From Modestobacter versicolor (lineage in GTDB: Bacteria; Actinomycetota; Actinomycetes; Mycobacteriales; Geodermatophilaceae), in contig NZ_JACIBU010000001.1 in the NCBI RefSeq assembly GCF_014195485.1, forward strand, positions 3,038,001 to 3,102,000: DNA of 64,000 nucleotides, read 5' to 3'. Below the pieces are notes generated by a model that did no database searches, was not told the DNA's origin, and was given only the letters and a program-made list of their open reading frames with translations. The position numbers and the translations under genes were made by a program. Shown here piece after piece: positions 45,110 through 53,528 of this stretch; within the stretch, counting starts at the first letter, position 1; every line of letters starts with the position of its first letter.

Positions 45110-46125
45110 GCATCCCGACCCGCGAGTGGCAGCTGGTCCGCCGCCCGCACGGCGAGCCGGTCGACGAGGACTTCGCGCTGGTGTCGATGGAGCGGCCGGA
45201 CCCGGCGCCCGGGGAGGTCGTCGTCCGCACCCTGGCGATGTCGGTCGACCCGTACATGCGCGGGCGGATGAACGCGACGAGGTCGTACGCGCCCAGCTGG
45301 GAGCTCGGCGAGACGATGCAGGGGGGCGCGATCGGGCAGGTCGTCGACTCCCGGTCGGACGAGGTGCCGGTCGGCGCGCTCGTGCTGCACGGCCTGGCCT
45401 GGCGGGACGTCGCCGTGGTGCCCGCCGCGCACGTGTCGGTGGTCGACCCGCTGCCGGGGCTGCCGCTGTCGCTGTACCTGGGCGTGCTCGGGATGCCCGG
45501 GCTCACCGCCTGGGCGGGGCTCTTCCGGCTGGCCGCGTTCGCCGAGGGCGACGCCGTCTTCGTCTCCGGTGCGGCCGGCGCGGTCGGCAGCCTGGTGGGC
45601 CAGTTCGCGAAGCTGCGCGGCGCCTCGCGGGTGGTGGGCAGCGCCGGGACGGCGGAGAAGGTCGCCTGGCTCGGCGAGATCGGGTTCGACGCCGCCTTCG
45701 ACTACCACGCCGGTGCGGTCGCCGACCTGCTCGCCGAGGCGGCACCCGACGGCATCGACGTCTTCTTCGACAACGTCGGCGGCGAGCACCTCGAGGCCGC
45801 GATCGGCGCGTTCCGCACCTACGGCCGGGCCGCGCTGTGCGGGTCGATCTCGGGCTACAACGCGGTCAGTGCCCCGCCGGGGCCGCGCAACCTGTCGCTC
45901 GTCGTCGGCAAGCGGTTGTCGCTGCGCGGCTTCATCGTCGGCGACCACGCCGACCTCCGGCCGGAGTTCGTGGCCGCGGTGTCCGGCTGGCTGCAGGACG
46001 GGTCGCTGGTCGCGAGGGAGACGGTGGTGGAAGGGCTGGACTCCGCCGTCGAGGCGTTCCGGTCGCTGCTGGGCGGCGGCAACACCGGGAAGATGGTCGT
46101 CCGGCTGGCGCCCGACCCGGCCTGA
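45106..46125 (+). CDS. NADP-dependent MDR oxidoreductase (CurA/prostaglandin reductase type)
   Basis: 339 residues of the zinc-free leukotriene B4 dehydrogenase/CurA group: TREWQLVRRPHGEPVDEDFAL start, LAMSVDPYMRGRM (about 44-56), nucleotide loop VSGAAGAVGSLVGQFAKLRG (about 152-171), DVFFDNVGG. It reduces alpha,beta-unsaturated ketones with NADPH. GTG 45106 lies in the stop of the SDR gene. Together the pair could reduce both the C=C and the C=O of an enone. Confidence 0.93.
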   Translation: MSIPTREWQLVRRPHGEPVDEDFALVSMERPDPAPGEVVVRTLAMSVDPYMRGRMNATRSYAPSWELGETMQGGAIGQVVDSRSDEVPVGALVLHGLAWRDVAVVPAAHVSVVDPLPGLPLSLYLGVLGMPGLTAWAGLFRLAAFAEGDAVFVSGAAGAVGSLVGQFAKLRGASRVVGSAGTAEKVAWLGEIGFDAAFDYHAGAVADLLAEAAPDGIDVFFDNVGGEHLEAAIGAFRTYGRAALCGSISGYNAVSAPPGPRNLSLVVGKRLSLRGFIVGDHADLRPEFVAAVSGWLQDGSLVARETVVEGLDSAVEAFRSLLGGGNTGKMVVRLAPDPA

Positions 46126-46183
46126 GGGGCAGCGGACCGCGCGGTCCGGTTGACCGGGGTCCGGAGCGGGCAGACTGCTGATC

Positions 46184-46387
46184 ATGTGGCTCTTCCTCAC
46201 CCGCCGGTTCCGCATGTGGGTCGTCCTGACCGTCCTCGCCCCGCTCGCCACCAAGGTGCTGCGGTCGCTCGGCCAGGCCCTCCAGCGGCGCAACGGGCCC
46301 AGCGCGATCAGCAACGGCCTGCTCAAGGCCGGCGACGTCGGCGAGCGGGCGCGCGTCCGGCTGGGCGGCAAGCCGCGCCGCCGCTGA
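46184..46387 (+). CDS. Small basic conserved protein
   Basis: 67 residues: a hydrophobic N-terminal segment (MWLFLTRRFRMWVVLTVLAPLATKVL), possibly one membrane helix, then a basic tail ending KPRRR. No family with known function is recognised. It stands 58 bp after the MDR gene and could be in the same transcript. Confidence 0.62.
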   Translation: MWLFLTRRFRMWVVLTVLAPLATKVLRSLGQALQRRNGPSAISNGLLKAGDVGERARVRLGGKPRRR

Positions 46388-46451
46388 CCGACCGCTCGGG
46401 GCGTCGGCGCCGGACGCCGGACGCCCCTCCCGCCGACACCCCGAGGACGAC

Positions 46452-47189
46452 GTGAGCTCCGATCACCCGTTCGCCAGCCCCGACGCCGACCGGCCCGACC
46501 CCGGCTCCCCCGCGCTGGAGCAGCGCGCCACTCAGGGCGAGACCCGGGGCATCGCGCTGTTCTGCCACGGCGGCACCGCAGCCAGCCTGGAGCCGCCCAA
46601 GGAGCGCGCCCTCTCGCTGGTGCGGATGCGCGCCTTCGAGAACTTCGTGCACTCCTCCGCCGGCGCGCAGGGGATCGTCACCGCGCTGATCCGCTACCGG
46701 GTCGCCGGCTGGAACGGGGAGGCCGCCGATGCGTTCCAGGACGTCCGCTGGGCGATCGCGCAGCTGCGCGAGCAGCACGGCACCGACGTGCCGGTCGTGC
46801 TGGTCGGCCACTCCATGGGCGGCCGCGCCGCGCTGCGGGCCGGCGGCGAGCCCGCGGTGACCGCGGTCTGCGCGCTCGCACCGTGGACACCGCCCGGCGA
46901 GCCGGTGATGCACCTGCGCGACCAGACGGTGGCGATCTTGCACGGCCGGGCCGACCGCTGGGTGCCCGCGCGGCTCTCGGCCGAGTTCGCCGTCCGGGCC
47001 CGGCGGGCCGGCGCGCGGGTCGCCCGCTTCGAGATCGACGGCGGCCACACCATGGTCCGGCGGGCCCACCGGTGGCACACCTTCGCCCGGGACGTGGTGC
47101 TGGCCGGCACCGGGATCGAACCGATGCGCCCCGACATCACCACCGCCCTGCACCAGCCCACCCCGGAGGGCCTGGCGGTGCCGCTCTAG
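46452..47189 (+). CDS. Alpha/beta hydrolase
   Basis: 245 residues. The nucleophile elbow is LVGHSMGGRAAL (about 115-126, Ser at GHSMG), the oxyanion region ALFCHGGTA, the acid in LHGRADRWVP and the His in DGGHTMVRRAH (about 196-206), so the triad is complete. Probably an esterase or lipase-like enzyme; substrate unknown. GTG 46452 follows GAGGACGA. The Pro/Ala-rich first 25 residues look disordered. Confidence 0.85.
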   Translation: MSSDHPFASPDADRPDPGSPALEQRATQGETRGIALFCHGGTAASLEPPKERALSLVRMRAFENFVHSSAGAQGIVTALIRYRVAGWNGEAADAFQDVRWAIAQLREQHGTDVPVVLVGHSMGGRAALRAGGEPAVTAVCALAPWTPPGEPVMHLRDQTVAILHGRADRWVPARLSAEFAVRARRAGARVARFEIDGGHTMVRRAHRWHTFARDVVLAGTGIEPMRPDITTALHQPTPEGLAVPL

Positions 47190-47373
47190 GGCCTGGGACC
47201 GCGCGCCCTGCTGACCACCGCGTGCGCCCCCTGGACGGGTGACCGGCTCACGCACGGTCACCGGATCCGGGCCAGGTGCACCCGATCGGACGACCCGTTC
47301 CACCCAGCCGCCACCGGCGGATCGGCGTTGACTCTTCGTGAGCACCCGATGACCGATGGTGGAGGGAGGCGCG

Positions 47374-48195
47374 ATGACCGAGCACGAGTCCCGCGCCACC
47401 CGTCTGCCCCGCTGGGCCGGGCGGGCGCTGCTGCTGACCGGCCTCGGGACCGGGCTGTGGCTGATCGGCGCCGCCGGCCCCGCCTCCGCCTCGGAGGTCC
47501 CGGCGCCCTCCGCTCCGCTGACCGCGCTGGCCGGTGAGCTGCTCGCGCCGCTGGAGCCGGTCACGGCCCCGGTGGTGCAGCAGGTGCTCACCCCGGTCGT
47601 CGAGGACGTCGTCGTCCCGGTGGTCGCGCCGGTCGCCACCCCCGTCGTCGAGCACGTCGTCACGCCGGTGCTCCGCCCGGTCGTCGAGCAGGTGCTCACC
47701 CCGGTCGTCGAGCAGGTGCTGACCCCGGTGGTGACCCCGGTCGTGGAGCAGGTCGTCGCACCGGTCGTCGTCCCCGTGGTCGCGCCCGTCGTCACGCCGG
47801 ACCCCTCTCCGGTGGTGCAGGACGTCGTCGCACCGGTCGTGACCGGCGTCCCGGCGTTGCCCGCCGATGCCCTCGGTGCGGCCTCGGCGACCGGGGCCCC
47901 GGCCGCACCCGCCACCGACTCCCCGTCGGCTGCCCCGACGGCTGCCACCGAGGCCGCCGTCGCAGCGCCCGCCGGCCTCCCGCTCGGCCTGCCGACCGGC
48001 CTCCCGGCCGGGCTGCCGGTCGCCGCCGTGCTGACCACGTCGGTGTCGTCGGCGTCCTCGGCCGGCGAGCAGCTCCCCGCAGACCTCCCGTCCTCCGCCC
48101 GGACCCGCACCCTCACCGCCCTCCCGGCGGTCGGTGCCCCGGGCTCCGGAGCGCCGGGCAGCACCCCGTTCGACCCCTCCTTCTCGCCCGACTGA
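47374..48195 (+). CDS. Secreted Val-Pro repeat protein
   Basis: 273 residues from ATG 47374, with a very strong GGAGGGAGG site. A signal peptide or membrane anchor covers about 15-40 (ALLLTGLGTGLWLIGAAGPASAS). Then about 100 residues of degenerate short repeats such as VVEQVLTPVV and VAPVVVPVVAPVV (about 60-155), and an Ala/Pro/Ser-rich tail with LPLGLPTGLPAGLP. No Cys and no sortase motif. Composition suggests an extended or beta-rich surface or coat protein. It lies 108 bp before the chaplin-like gene and may be co-expressed with it. No known family is recognised. Confidence 0.75.
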   Translation: MTEHESRATRLPRWAGRALLLTGLGTGLWLIGAAGPASASEVPAPSAPLTALAGELLAPLEPVTAPVVQQVLTPVVEDVVVPVVAPVATPVVEHVVTPVLRPVVEQVLTPVVEQVLTPVVTPVVEQVVAPVVVPVVAPVVTPDPSPVVQDVVAPVVTGVPALPADALGAASATGAPAAPATDSPSAAPTAATEAAVAAPAGLPLGLPTGLPAGLPVAAVLTTSVSSASSAGEQLPADLPSSARTRTLTALPAVGAPGSGAPGSTPFDPSFSPD

Positions 48196-48303
48196 GCGCG
48201 CCGCCGTCAGCGGTCTCCCGCTGACCTGCGGCACTCCCCGGTCCACCGCCTGTGCGGGACCGGTCCCCCTCAGTCCGGCACCACCCTCGAGAAGGAACCC
48301 CTC

Positions 48304-49518
48304 ATGAACGTGTGGATGAAGCGCGCCCTGCAGACGGGCCTGTTCACCGGCGGCCTGCTCGCCCTCGGCTCGGGCATCGCCTCGGCCGACGACAGCGCCG
48401 TCGACGTGACCGTCCCGGTCACCATCACCGACAACGCCCTGGCCGTGCTCGGCGCGACCGGCAGCACCCCGGCCGAGGTCCAGCTCCCCGCCGTGAGCGG
48501 CACCATCGCCGCCGACCTCGGGGCGATCACGGTCGCCGTGCCGATCACCCTCGGCGGGAACGCCGCCGACGCCGCGGGCATCGACGTCGCCCAGCCGGCC
48601 GCCGCGCCGGCGTCCGGTGGGCAGGACGGCTCCGTCGTGGACGCCGACGTCCCGGTCACCGTCACCGGCAATGCGGTCGCCGTGCTCGGTGAGGCGGCCG
48701 CCAGCGGCACCGCGCCGGCGGGCAGCGCGGGCGGTGACGGCAGCAGCGCCTCGCTCGCCGACGTCGACGTCCCGGTGCTGGTGTGCGGCAACGGCGTCGG
48801 TGTCCTCGGCGACGCGAGCGGCGCCTGCACCACCCCGGTGGCGCCCGCTGCCGGCTCGGGCGGCGACTCCGTCGTCGACGCCGACGTCCCCGTCCTGGTG
48901 TGCGGCAACGGCGTCGGGGTCCTCGGCGACGCCAGCGGCGCCTGCACCACCCCCGCGGCCACCACCCCGGGCACCCCGGGCACCGGCGGCCAGCCCACCG
49001 TGGACGTCGACGTCCCGGTGACCGCCTGCGGCAACGGCGTCGGCGTCCTCGCCGACGCGAGCGGCGCCTGCACCACCCCGGCGGCCACCACCCCGGGCAC
49101 CCCGGGCACCGGCGGCCAGCCCACCGTGGACGTCGACGTCCCGGTGACCGCCTGCGGCAACGGCATCGGCGTCCTCGCCGACGCCAGCGGCGCCTGGACC
49201 ACGCCGGGCACGCCGGGCACCCCGGTCGAGCCGGCCACCCCGGGGACGACCGAGCCCCAGCCCCCGGTGTCCGGTCAGCCCGGCGCCTTCCCCGGCGTCG
49301 TCGGGTCCGCGTCGTCCGGCCTGCCGGTCCCGCGGGACGGCAGCACCGGCACCAGCACGGCCGACACCAGCACGACCGGCACCAGCACGACCAGCACCAG
49401 CGCCGACGGCGAGCTCGCCTACACCGGCACCCCGGTCACCGGGATGCTGCTCACCGGGCTGCTCGCCCTGGCGCTCGGCCTGGGCCTGGCCGTCGCCTCC
49501 CGGCGGCGCGTGAGCTGA
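48304..49518 (+). CDS. Long chaplin-like repeat protein with LAYTG sortase signal
   Basis: 404 residues. Signal peptide 1-28 (ends SGIASADD). Mature part holds six related repeats: two or three early ones without Cys (VTVPVTITDNALAVLG at 35-50; DVPVTVTGNAVAVLG at 115-129) and four of the form VPVxxCGNGVGVLxDASGAC at about 156-175, 195-214, 237-256 and 279-298. These resemble the hydrophobic two-Cys chaplin domain. In the last repeat the second Cys is Trp298. Then Pro/Thr/Ser linker, LAYTG at 371-375, a transmembrane helix and RRR tail, a class E sortase (LAxTG) signal. It is expected to be wall-anchored and to coat aerial or spore surfaces. Confidence 0.88.
   Translation: MNVWMKRALQTGLFTGGLLALGSGIASADDSAVDVTVPVTITDNALAVLGATGSTPAEVQLPAVSGTIAADLGAITVAVPITLGGNAADAAGIDVAQPAAAPASGGQDGSVVDADVPVTVTGNAVAVLGEAAASGTAPAGSAGGDGSSASLADVDVPVLVCGNGVGVLGDASGACTTPVAPAAGSGGDSVVDADVPVLVCGNGVGVLGDASGACTTPAATTPGTPGTGGQPTVDVDVPVTACGNGVGVLADASGACTTPAATTPGTPGTGGQPTVDVDVPVTACGNGIGVLADASGAWTTPGTPGTPVEPATPGTTEPQPPVSGQPGAFPGVVGSASSGLPVPRDGSTGTSTADTSTTGTSTTSTSADGELAYTGTPVTGMLLTGLLALALGLGLAVASRRRVS
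48958..49209 (+). repeat. Tandem 126 bp coding repeat (two units)
   Basis: Two near-identical 126 bp units (48958-49083 and 49084-49209) encode 42 residues each, ATTPGTPGTGGQ linker plus one two-Cys repeat. The unit boundaries are in frame, so copy number can change by recombination without frameshift. The second unit has Trp in place of the second Cys. Confidence 0.85.
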
Positions 49519-49528
49519 TCCAGGACAC

Positions 49529-49566
49529 CCGCGGGCCCGGCCACCACCTGGTGGCCGGGCCCGCGG
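49529..49566. terminator. Strong bidirectional terminator
   Basis: Perfect 18 bp stem (49529-49546 with 49549-49566) with a 2 nt apex, between the convergent chaplin-like and acdS genes. Confidence 0.85.
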
Positions 49567-49574
49567 TCGTGCCT

Positions 49575-50591
49575 TCAGGAGAACAGCGCGCTGTAGCCGT
49601 TGAGCGCCGGCTGCCCACCGAGGTGGGCGTAGAGCACGGTGGACGACGGGTCGATCTCGCCGCGGCCGACCAGGTCGATGGTGGCGGCCATCGACTTCCC
49701 CTCGTAGACCGGGTCGGTGACCATGCCCTCGGTGCGCGCGGCCAGCTCCATCGCGGCGATCGTGGTGGCGTCCGGGATCCCGTAGATGCCGGCGTGGAAG
49801 CGCTCGTCGAGCTCGACGTCGTCGGCGGTGAGCTCCCGCTGCAGGCCGATGGCGGTCGCCGTCCGCTGGGCGATCCGGAGCACCTGGTCCCGGGTCTCCA
49901 CGGGCTTGGCCGAGGCGTCGATGCCGAGCACCCGCCGCGGCCGGGCGCCCTGCTCCTCCAGCTGCGCGAAGCCGGCCACCATGCCGGCCTGCGTCGACCC
50001 GGTGACCGAGCAGACGACGACGGTGTCGAAGAAGACGCCCAGCTCGGCCTCCTGCGCCGCCACCTCCTGCGCCCAGCCGGCGAAGCCCAGCCCGCCCAGC
50101 GGGTGGTCCGACGCGCCGGCCGGGATCGGGTAGGGCTTCCCGCCGCGCGCCTCGATCTCGCGCAACGCGGTCTCCCAGCTCTCCTTGAAGCCGATGCCGA
50201 AGCCGGCCTTGACCAGCCGCACGTCGGCGCCGGCCAGCCGGGAGATCAGGATGTTGCCGACCTTGTCGTAGACGGCGTCGGGCCAGTCCACCCAGCTCTC
50301 CTGCACCAGCACGCACTTCAGGCCGACGTGCGCGGCGACAGCGGCCACCTGCCGGGTGTGGTTGCTCTGCACGCCGCCGATCGAGACCAGCGTGTCGCAG
50401 CCCTGCGCCAGCGCGTCGGCGACCAGGTACTCGAGCTTGCGGGTCTTGTTGCCGCCGAACGCGATGCCCGAGTTCACGTCCTCCCGCTTGGCCCAGACGG
50501 CGGCGCCGCCGAGGTGGGCGGTGAGCCGGTCGAGGCGGTGCACCGGCGACGGGCCGAAGAGCAGCGGGTGGCGCGGGAAGTCACTCAGCAT
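49575..50591 (-). CDS. acdS: 1-aminocyclopropane-1-carboxylate deaminase
   Basis: 338-residue PLP enzyme of the tryptophan synthase-beta fold. The PLP Lys is in [12 protein letters not shown] (about 45-56), followed by [21 protein letters not shown] (phosphate loop), and VYEGKSM carrying the Glu that separates ACC deaminases from D-cysteine desulfhydrases. It converts the ethylene precursor ACC to 2-oxobutyrate and ammonia, a trait of plant- and soil-associated bacteria. The start overlaps the end of the upstream GntR gene by 11 bp, so regulator and enzyme form one operon. Confidence 0.93.
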   Translation of the reverse strand: MLSDFPRHPLLFGPSPVHRLDRLTAHLGGAAVWAKREDVNSGIAFGGNKTRKLEYLVADALAQGCDTLVSIGGVQSNHTRQVAAVAAHVGLKCVLVQESWVDWPDAVYDKVGNILISRLAGADVRLVKAGFGIGFKESWETALREIEARGGKPYPIPAGASDHPLGGLGFAGWAQEVAAQEAELGVFFDTVVVCSVTGSTQAGMVAGFAQLEEQGARPRRVLGIDASAKPVETRDQVLRIAQRTATAIGLQRELTADDVELDERFHAGIYGIPDATTIAAMELAARTEGMVTDPVYEGKSMAATIDLVGRGEIDPSSTVLYAHLGGQPALNGYSALFS

Positions 50592-51243
50592 CAGGGGTCT
50601 CCAGTTCCGACAGCAACGCCGTCCAGATCTCGGTGGTGGTGGCGACGGCGGCGGCGACGTCGTGCTGCGCGCAGGCAGCGATCAGGGAGTCGTGCAGCGC
50701 GACCGACCCGCGGCCGTGGGCGGCGGCGAAGCGCTGCCGCTCGAGCCGCCGGACGGCCGGGGTGAAGCGGTCGATCGTGGCCCGCACCGCGCCGTTGCCG
50801 CAGCGGGCCAGCAGCACCTCGTGCAGCTCGTCGTCGGCGGCCAGGGCGGCGTCCAGGTCACCGGACCCGACCGCTGCGGCGAACCGCTGGTTGGCCGCGC
50901 GCATCGCCGCGACGTCGTCCTCGGTGACGTCGCCGGCGGCCTCGGCGACCGCGAGCTCGTGCATCGCCCGCACCACGACCGCGGCGTCGCGCACCTGCTG
51001 CAGCACCAGCGGGGTGACCCGGGTGTGGCTCTGCGGCTTGCTCTCGACCAGCCCCTCGTCGGCGAGCCGGGCCAGCGCGGTGCGCACCGGGGCCACCGAC
51101 AGACCGAGCCGGCCGGCCAGCTCGGTGTCCTTGACGACGGCGCCGGGCGCCAGCTCGCCGCTGACGATCGCCGACCGGATCAGCGAGACGGCCTGGTCGC
51201 GCAGCAGCACGCGGGACACCGGGGCGAGAGGCACAGCTGACAT
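50581..51243 (-). CDS. GntR-family regulator (FCD type), acdS operon
   Basis: 220 residues: winged HTH at the N-terminus ([46 protein letters not shown], about 21-67) and an all-helical FCD effector domain with [19 protein letters not shown] and [12 protein letters not shown] supplying His/Asp metal ligands. First gene of the acdS operon, with a perfect palindrome next to its ATG. It probably senses an amino-acid-like ligand and autoregulates. Confidence 0.92.
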   Translation of the reverse strand: MSAVPLAPVSRVLLRDQAVSLIRSAIVSGELAPGAVVKDTELAGRLGLSVAPVRTALARLADEGLVESKPQSHTRVTPLVLQQVRDAAVVVRAMHELAVAEAAGDVTEDDVAAMRAANQRFAAAVGSGDLDAALAADDELHEVLLARCGNGAVRATIDRFTPAVRRLERQRFAAAHGRGSVALHDSLIAACAQHDVAAAVATTTEIWTALLSELETPDAE

Positions 51244-51255
51244 CTGACATGTCAG
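51244..51255. promoter_or_regulatory. GntR operator candidate
   Basis: CTGACATGTCAG is a perfect 12 bp palindrome immediately upstream of the GntR start. A TGACAT/ATGTCA pair (51238-51243 and 51265-51270) lies around it, so a second site may exist. Confidence 0.6.
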
Positions 51256-51393
51256 TGCGCTCGGATGTCAATGCCTCTGCACTTTCCGCGGAAGGTGAAC
51301 AGCTCTGCGCCGGCGCTTGGGCGGCGGGATCGTTGCGATGCGGGGCGGTCCAGCCACTCGTCCGGACGGCGGGCGGTCCCTAGCGTTCCGCCC

Positions 51394-51840
51394 ATGAGCC
51401 TGGACTGGACCACCGACCCCGCCGACGCCGCCGCCCACTTCGCCCGCCGGCTGGCCGTGGAGACCGACGTCTCCGACGTCCACGCGGCCCTGGAGTCCGG
51501 CCGGCCGGGCTTCGTGCTGGTCGACAGCCGCAGCGCCGAGTCCTGGGCGCAGGGGCACGTGCCCGGGGCGGTGCACCTGCCGGGCCGGGAGATCGCCGGG
51601 CGGGCCGCGGCCGAGCTCGACCCCGCCGTCCCGGTGGTCACCTACTGCTGGGGCCCCGGCTGCAACGGCGCCACCCGCGCGGCGCTGACGCTGGCCCAGC
51701 GCGGCTACCGGGTGCGCGAGATGATCGGCGGGTTCGAGTACTGGGCGCGCGAGGGCCTGGCGGTGGAGACCGAGCACGGCACCACGCGCCCGGACGTCGA
51801 CCTGCTCACCGCCCCCGCCGGCGCCAGCTGCGGCTGCTGA
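51394..51840 (+). CDS. Rhodanese-like domain protein
   Basis: 148 residues: VLVDSRSAESWAQGHVPGAVHLPGREI (about 49-75) and the active-site loop TYCWGPGCNGATRAAL with the catalytic Cys at about 88 or 93; GFEYWAREGL near the end. It ends in SCGC, three nearby Cys/Ser residues that could be functional. Likely a sulfurtransferase. ATG 51394 starts just before the domain; the SD is weak. Convergent with the HxlR gene 3 bp away. Confidence 0.88.
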   Translation: MSLDWTTDPADAAAHFARRLAVETDVSDVHAALESGRPGFVLVDSRSAESWAQGHVPGAVHLPGREIAGRAAAELDPAVPVVTYCWGPGCNGATRAALTLAQRGYRVREMIGGFEYWAREGLAVETEHGTTRPDVDLLTAPAGASCGC

Positions 51841-51843
51841 GGG

Positions 51844-52197
51844 TCAGCAGTCCCCGGTGCAGCGCTCGACGGGGAGGCTGTCCCGTGCCCAGTCGGCGAG
51901 CTGCTCGAGCACCGGCCGCAGGGCCGAGCCGGCCTCGGTGAGCTGGTAGCTGACGGCGACCGGGGGCCCGTCGTCGACGGTGCGCTGCACCAGCCCGGCC
52001 AGCGCCAGCTCGGTCAGCCGGTCGGACAGGACCGAGTCGCTGATCCCGCCCACGGCCCGCCGCAGCCCGGTGAAGCTCGCCGGCCCACCGGCCAGGACAC
52101 CGATGATCAGCCCGTTCCACCGCTTGCCCAGGAAGCCGAAGGCGCGCACCAGGGCGCCGTCGCACGCCTCGGGCGTGTGCAGCAGCTCCTCGGTCAC
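51844..52197 (-). CDS. HxlR-family transcriptional regulator
   Basis: 117 residues: LVRAFGFLGKRWNGLIIGVLAGGPASFTGLRRAVGGISDSVLSDRLTEL is the typical HxlR winged HTH. A Cys near the N-terminus (EACDGAL) is the redox or electrophile-sensing position known in HypR/YodB relatives, and two more Cys lie at the C-terminus. It is divergent from an azoreductase gene across four tandem repeats, the layout of quinone-responsive YodB/AzoR1 systems. GTG start at 52197. Confidence 0.92.
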   Translation of the reverse strand: MTEELLHTPEACDGALVRAFGFLGKRWNGLIIGVLAGGPASFTGLRRAVGGISDSVLSDRLTELALAGLVQRTVDDGPPVAVSYQLTEAGSALRPVLEQLADWARDSLPVERCTGDC

Positions 52198-52222
52198 GCC
52201 GACATCCTAGGCCGCGCTCGCC

Positions 52223-52290
52223 TTTTCGTAGCGCTCGTCTTTCCGTAGTGCTAGCTTTCCCGAAGCGCTAGCTTTCCGCTAGCAACTAGC
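52223..52290. promoter_or_regulatory. Four tandem ~17 bp repeats in HxlR/azoreductase promoter
   Basis: Units at 52223-52239, 52240-52255, 52256-52272 and 52273-52290, each TTT(T/C)C...CTAGC-like (consensus close to TTTCCGTAGCGCTAGC). The run fills the gap between the divergent genes and is much less GC-rich than its surroundings. Probably an array of HxlR binding sites over both promoters. Confidence 0.65.
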
Positions 52291-52307
52291 TTCGAGGGAG
52301 TCCCACC

Positions 52308-52961
52308 ATGTCGCTGTTCCGTCTGGACGCCAGCATCCGGGTCGAGGGGTCGGCCAGCCGCGAGATCGCCGACATCGTCGAGCGGGAGTGGCGGTCGGGG
52401 AACCCCGACGCCCCGGTGACCCGCCGGCACGTCGGCACCGAGCCGATCCCGGCCACGAGCTGGGCCGAGGCGGTGAGCGGGTCGTACCTGCCGGCCGACC
52501 AGCGCACCCCCGCCCAGGCCGAGGCCGCCGCCCTCGCCGCCACGCTGGCCGACGAGCTGGCCGACGCCGAGGCGCTGCTGTTCGCCGTCCCGCTCTACAA
52601 CTTCGGCGTCTCGCAGCACGTCAAGAGCTACGTCGACATGGTCATCACCGACCCGCGCTTCGGCCCTCGCGCCGAGGCTCCGACCACCGGGAAGCCCGCG
52701 GTGCTGGTCACCGTGCGCGGCGGCAACTACAGCGCCGGCACGCCGCGCGAGGGCTGGGACCACGCCACCAGCTGGATGCGCCGCATCCTCGAGGACGTGT
52801 GGGGGATGGACCTGCGCGTCGTCGAGCGCGACTTCACCCTGGTCGGGGTGAACCCGGCGCTGGACTCCTTCGCCGAGCTGGCCGCAGAGCTCAAGCAGAC
52901 CGCCGAGCGCGAGGCCGCCGAGCACGGCCGACTGCTCAGCAGCGCCCGCGTCGCCGCCTGA
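52308..52961 (+). CDS. azoR: FMN-dependent NADH-azoreductase / quinone reductase
   Basis: 217-residue flavodoxin-fold reductase: LFRLDASIRVEGSASREIADIV at the start, AVPLYNFGVSQHVKSYVDMV (flavin-binding, about 98-117) and TVRGGNYSAGTPREGWDH. Such enzymes reduce quinones and azo compounds by two electrons, giving protection from electrophiles. GAGGGAG precedes ATG 52308. The divergent HxlR gene and repeat array suggest induction by quinone-like stress. Confidence 0.9.
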   Translation: MSLFRLDASIRVEGSASREIADIVEREWRSGNPDAPVTRRHVGTEPIPATSWAEAVSGSYLPADQRTPAQAEAAALAATLADELADAEALLFAVPLYNFGVSQHVKSYVDMVITDPRFGPRAEAPTTGKPAVLVTVRGGNYSAGTPREGWDHATSWMRRILEDVWGMDLRVVERDFTLVGVNPALDSFAELAAELKQTAEREAAEHGRLLSSARVAA

Positions 52962-52982
52962 GGCGGTGGCCCGGCCCCCGGC

Positions 52983-53525
52983 TCACCGTCGCGCCGGGGC
53001 AGGGTCGTCGCTCAGCCGGCTCCACAGCAGTTCGTCGTGCCGGACGCCGTCGCCGTAGCGGTGCGACCGGCGCAGCCGTCCCTCGCAGGTGAAGCCCGCC
53101 TTGGCCGCCACCCGGCCGGACGCCGTGTTCTCCACGGCGTGGTACAGCTGGACCCGGTCCAGCTCCAGGGTGCCGAAGGCCCAGCGGCAGGCCGCGTCGG
53201 CGGCCCGGGCCGCGATCCCCCGCCCCCGCGCGGCGGCCACCGTCCAGTAGCCCACCTCGCCCTCGGCCTGCTCGCGGTCGATCTGGTGCAGGGACATCGA
53301 CCCCACCAGCTGGTCGGCGGCGACCACCGCCCAGGAGCAGTGGTCGCCGCCGGTCCAGTCGGCCCGGCGGGCCAGCAGCGCGAGGACGGCGTCCCGGTGG
53401 GAGGAACCGGTCGCGTTCCACCGCCGCAGGTCCGGGTCCTGGAACGCCGCCCACACCGCGTCGACGTCGTCCGCGCGCCAGGGGCGCAGCAGCAGCTCGT
53501 CCACCGCGAGCTCGACCGGCTGCAC
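52983..53525 (-). CDS. GNAT-family N-acetyltransferase
   Basis: 180 residues of the RimJ/RimL-like GNAT type: ELLLRPWRADDVDAVWAAFQDPDLRRWN start, SMSLHQIDREQAEGEVGYW, acetyl-CoA loop ARGRGIAARAADAACRWAF (about 98-116), ENTASGRVAAKAGFTCEG. GTG 53525 lies 3 bp after the DasR-like gene's stop, so the two are probably co-transcribed. An acetyltransferase tied to an amino-sugar regulator may act on an amino sugar or a protein N-terminus; not resolvable here. Confidence 0.88.
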   Translation of the reverse strand: MQPVELAVDELLLRPWRADDVDAVWAAFQDPDLRRWNATGSSHRDAVLALLARRADWTGGDHCSWAVVAADQLVGSMSLHQIDREQAEGEVGYWTVAAARGRGIAARAADAACRWAFGTLELDRVQLYHAVENTASGRVAAKAGFTCEGRLRRSHRYGDGVRHDELLWSRLSDDPAPARR

Positions 53526-53528
53526 GGC

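Noticed and set aside
46323-48164. Minus-strand frame with Thr/Gly repeats opposite the Val-Pro protein
   Set aside because: The TTG/VTTG periodicity is only the complement of the Val-Pro codons; the plus strand has a strong SD and signal peptide.
48958-49209. Possible CRISPR-like or intergenic tandem repeat
   Set aside because: The 126 bp units are in frame within a protein gene and there are no spacers.
47248-50316. Long minus-strand frame opposite the two repeat proteins and acdS
   Set aside because: Repetitive Asp/Arg/Gly sequence mirrors the plus-strand repeats; no start signal or domain, and it crosses the strong terminator at 49529-49566.
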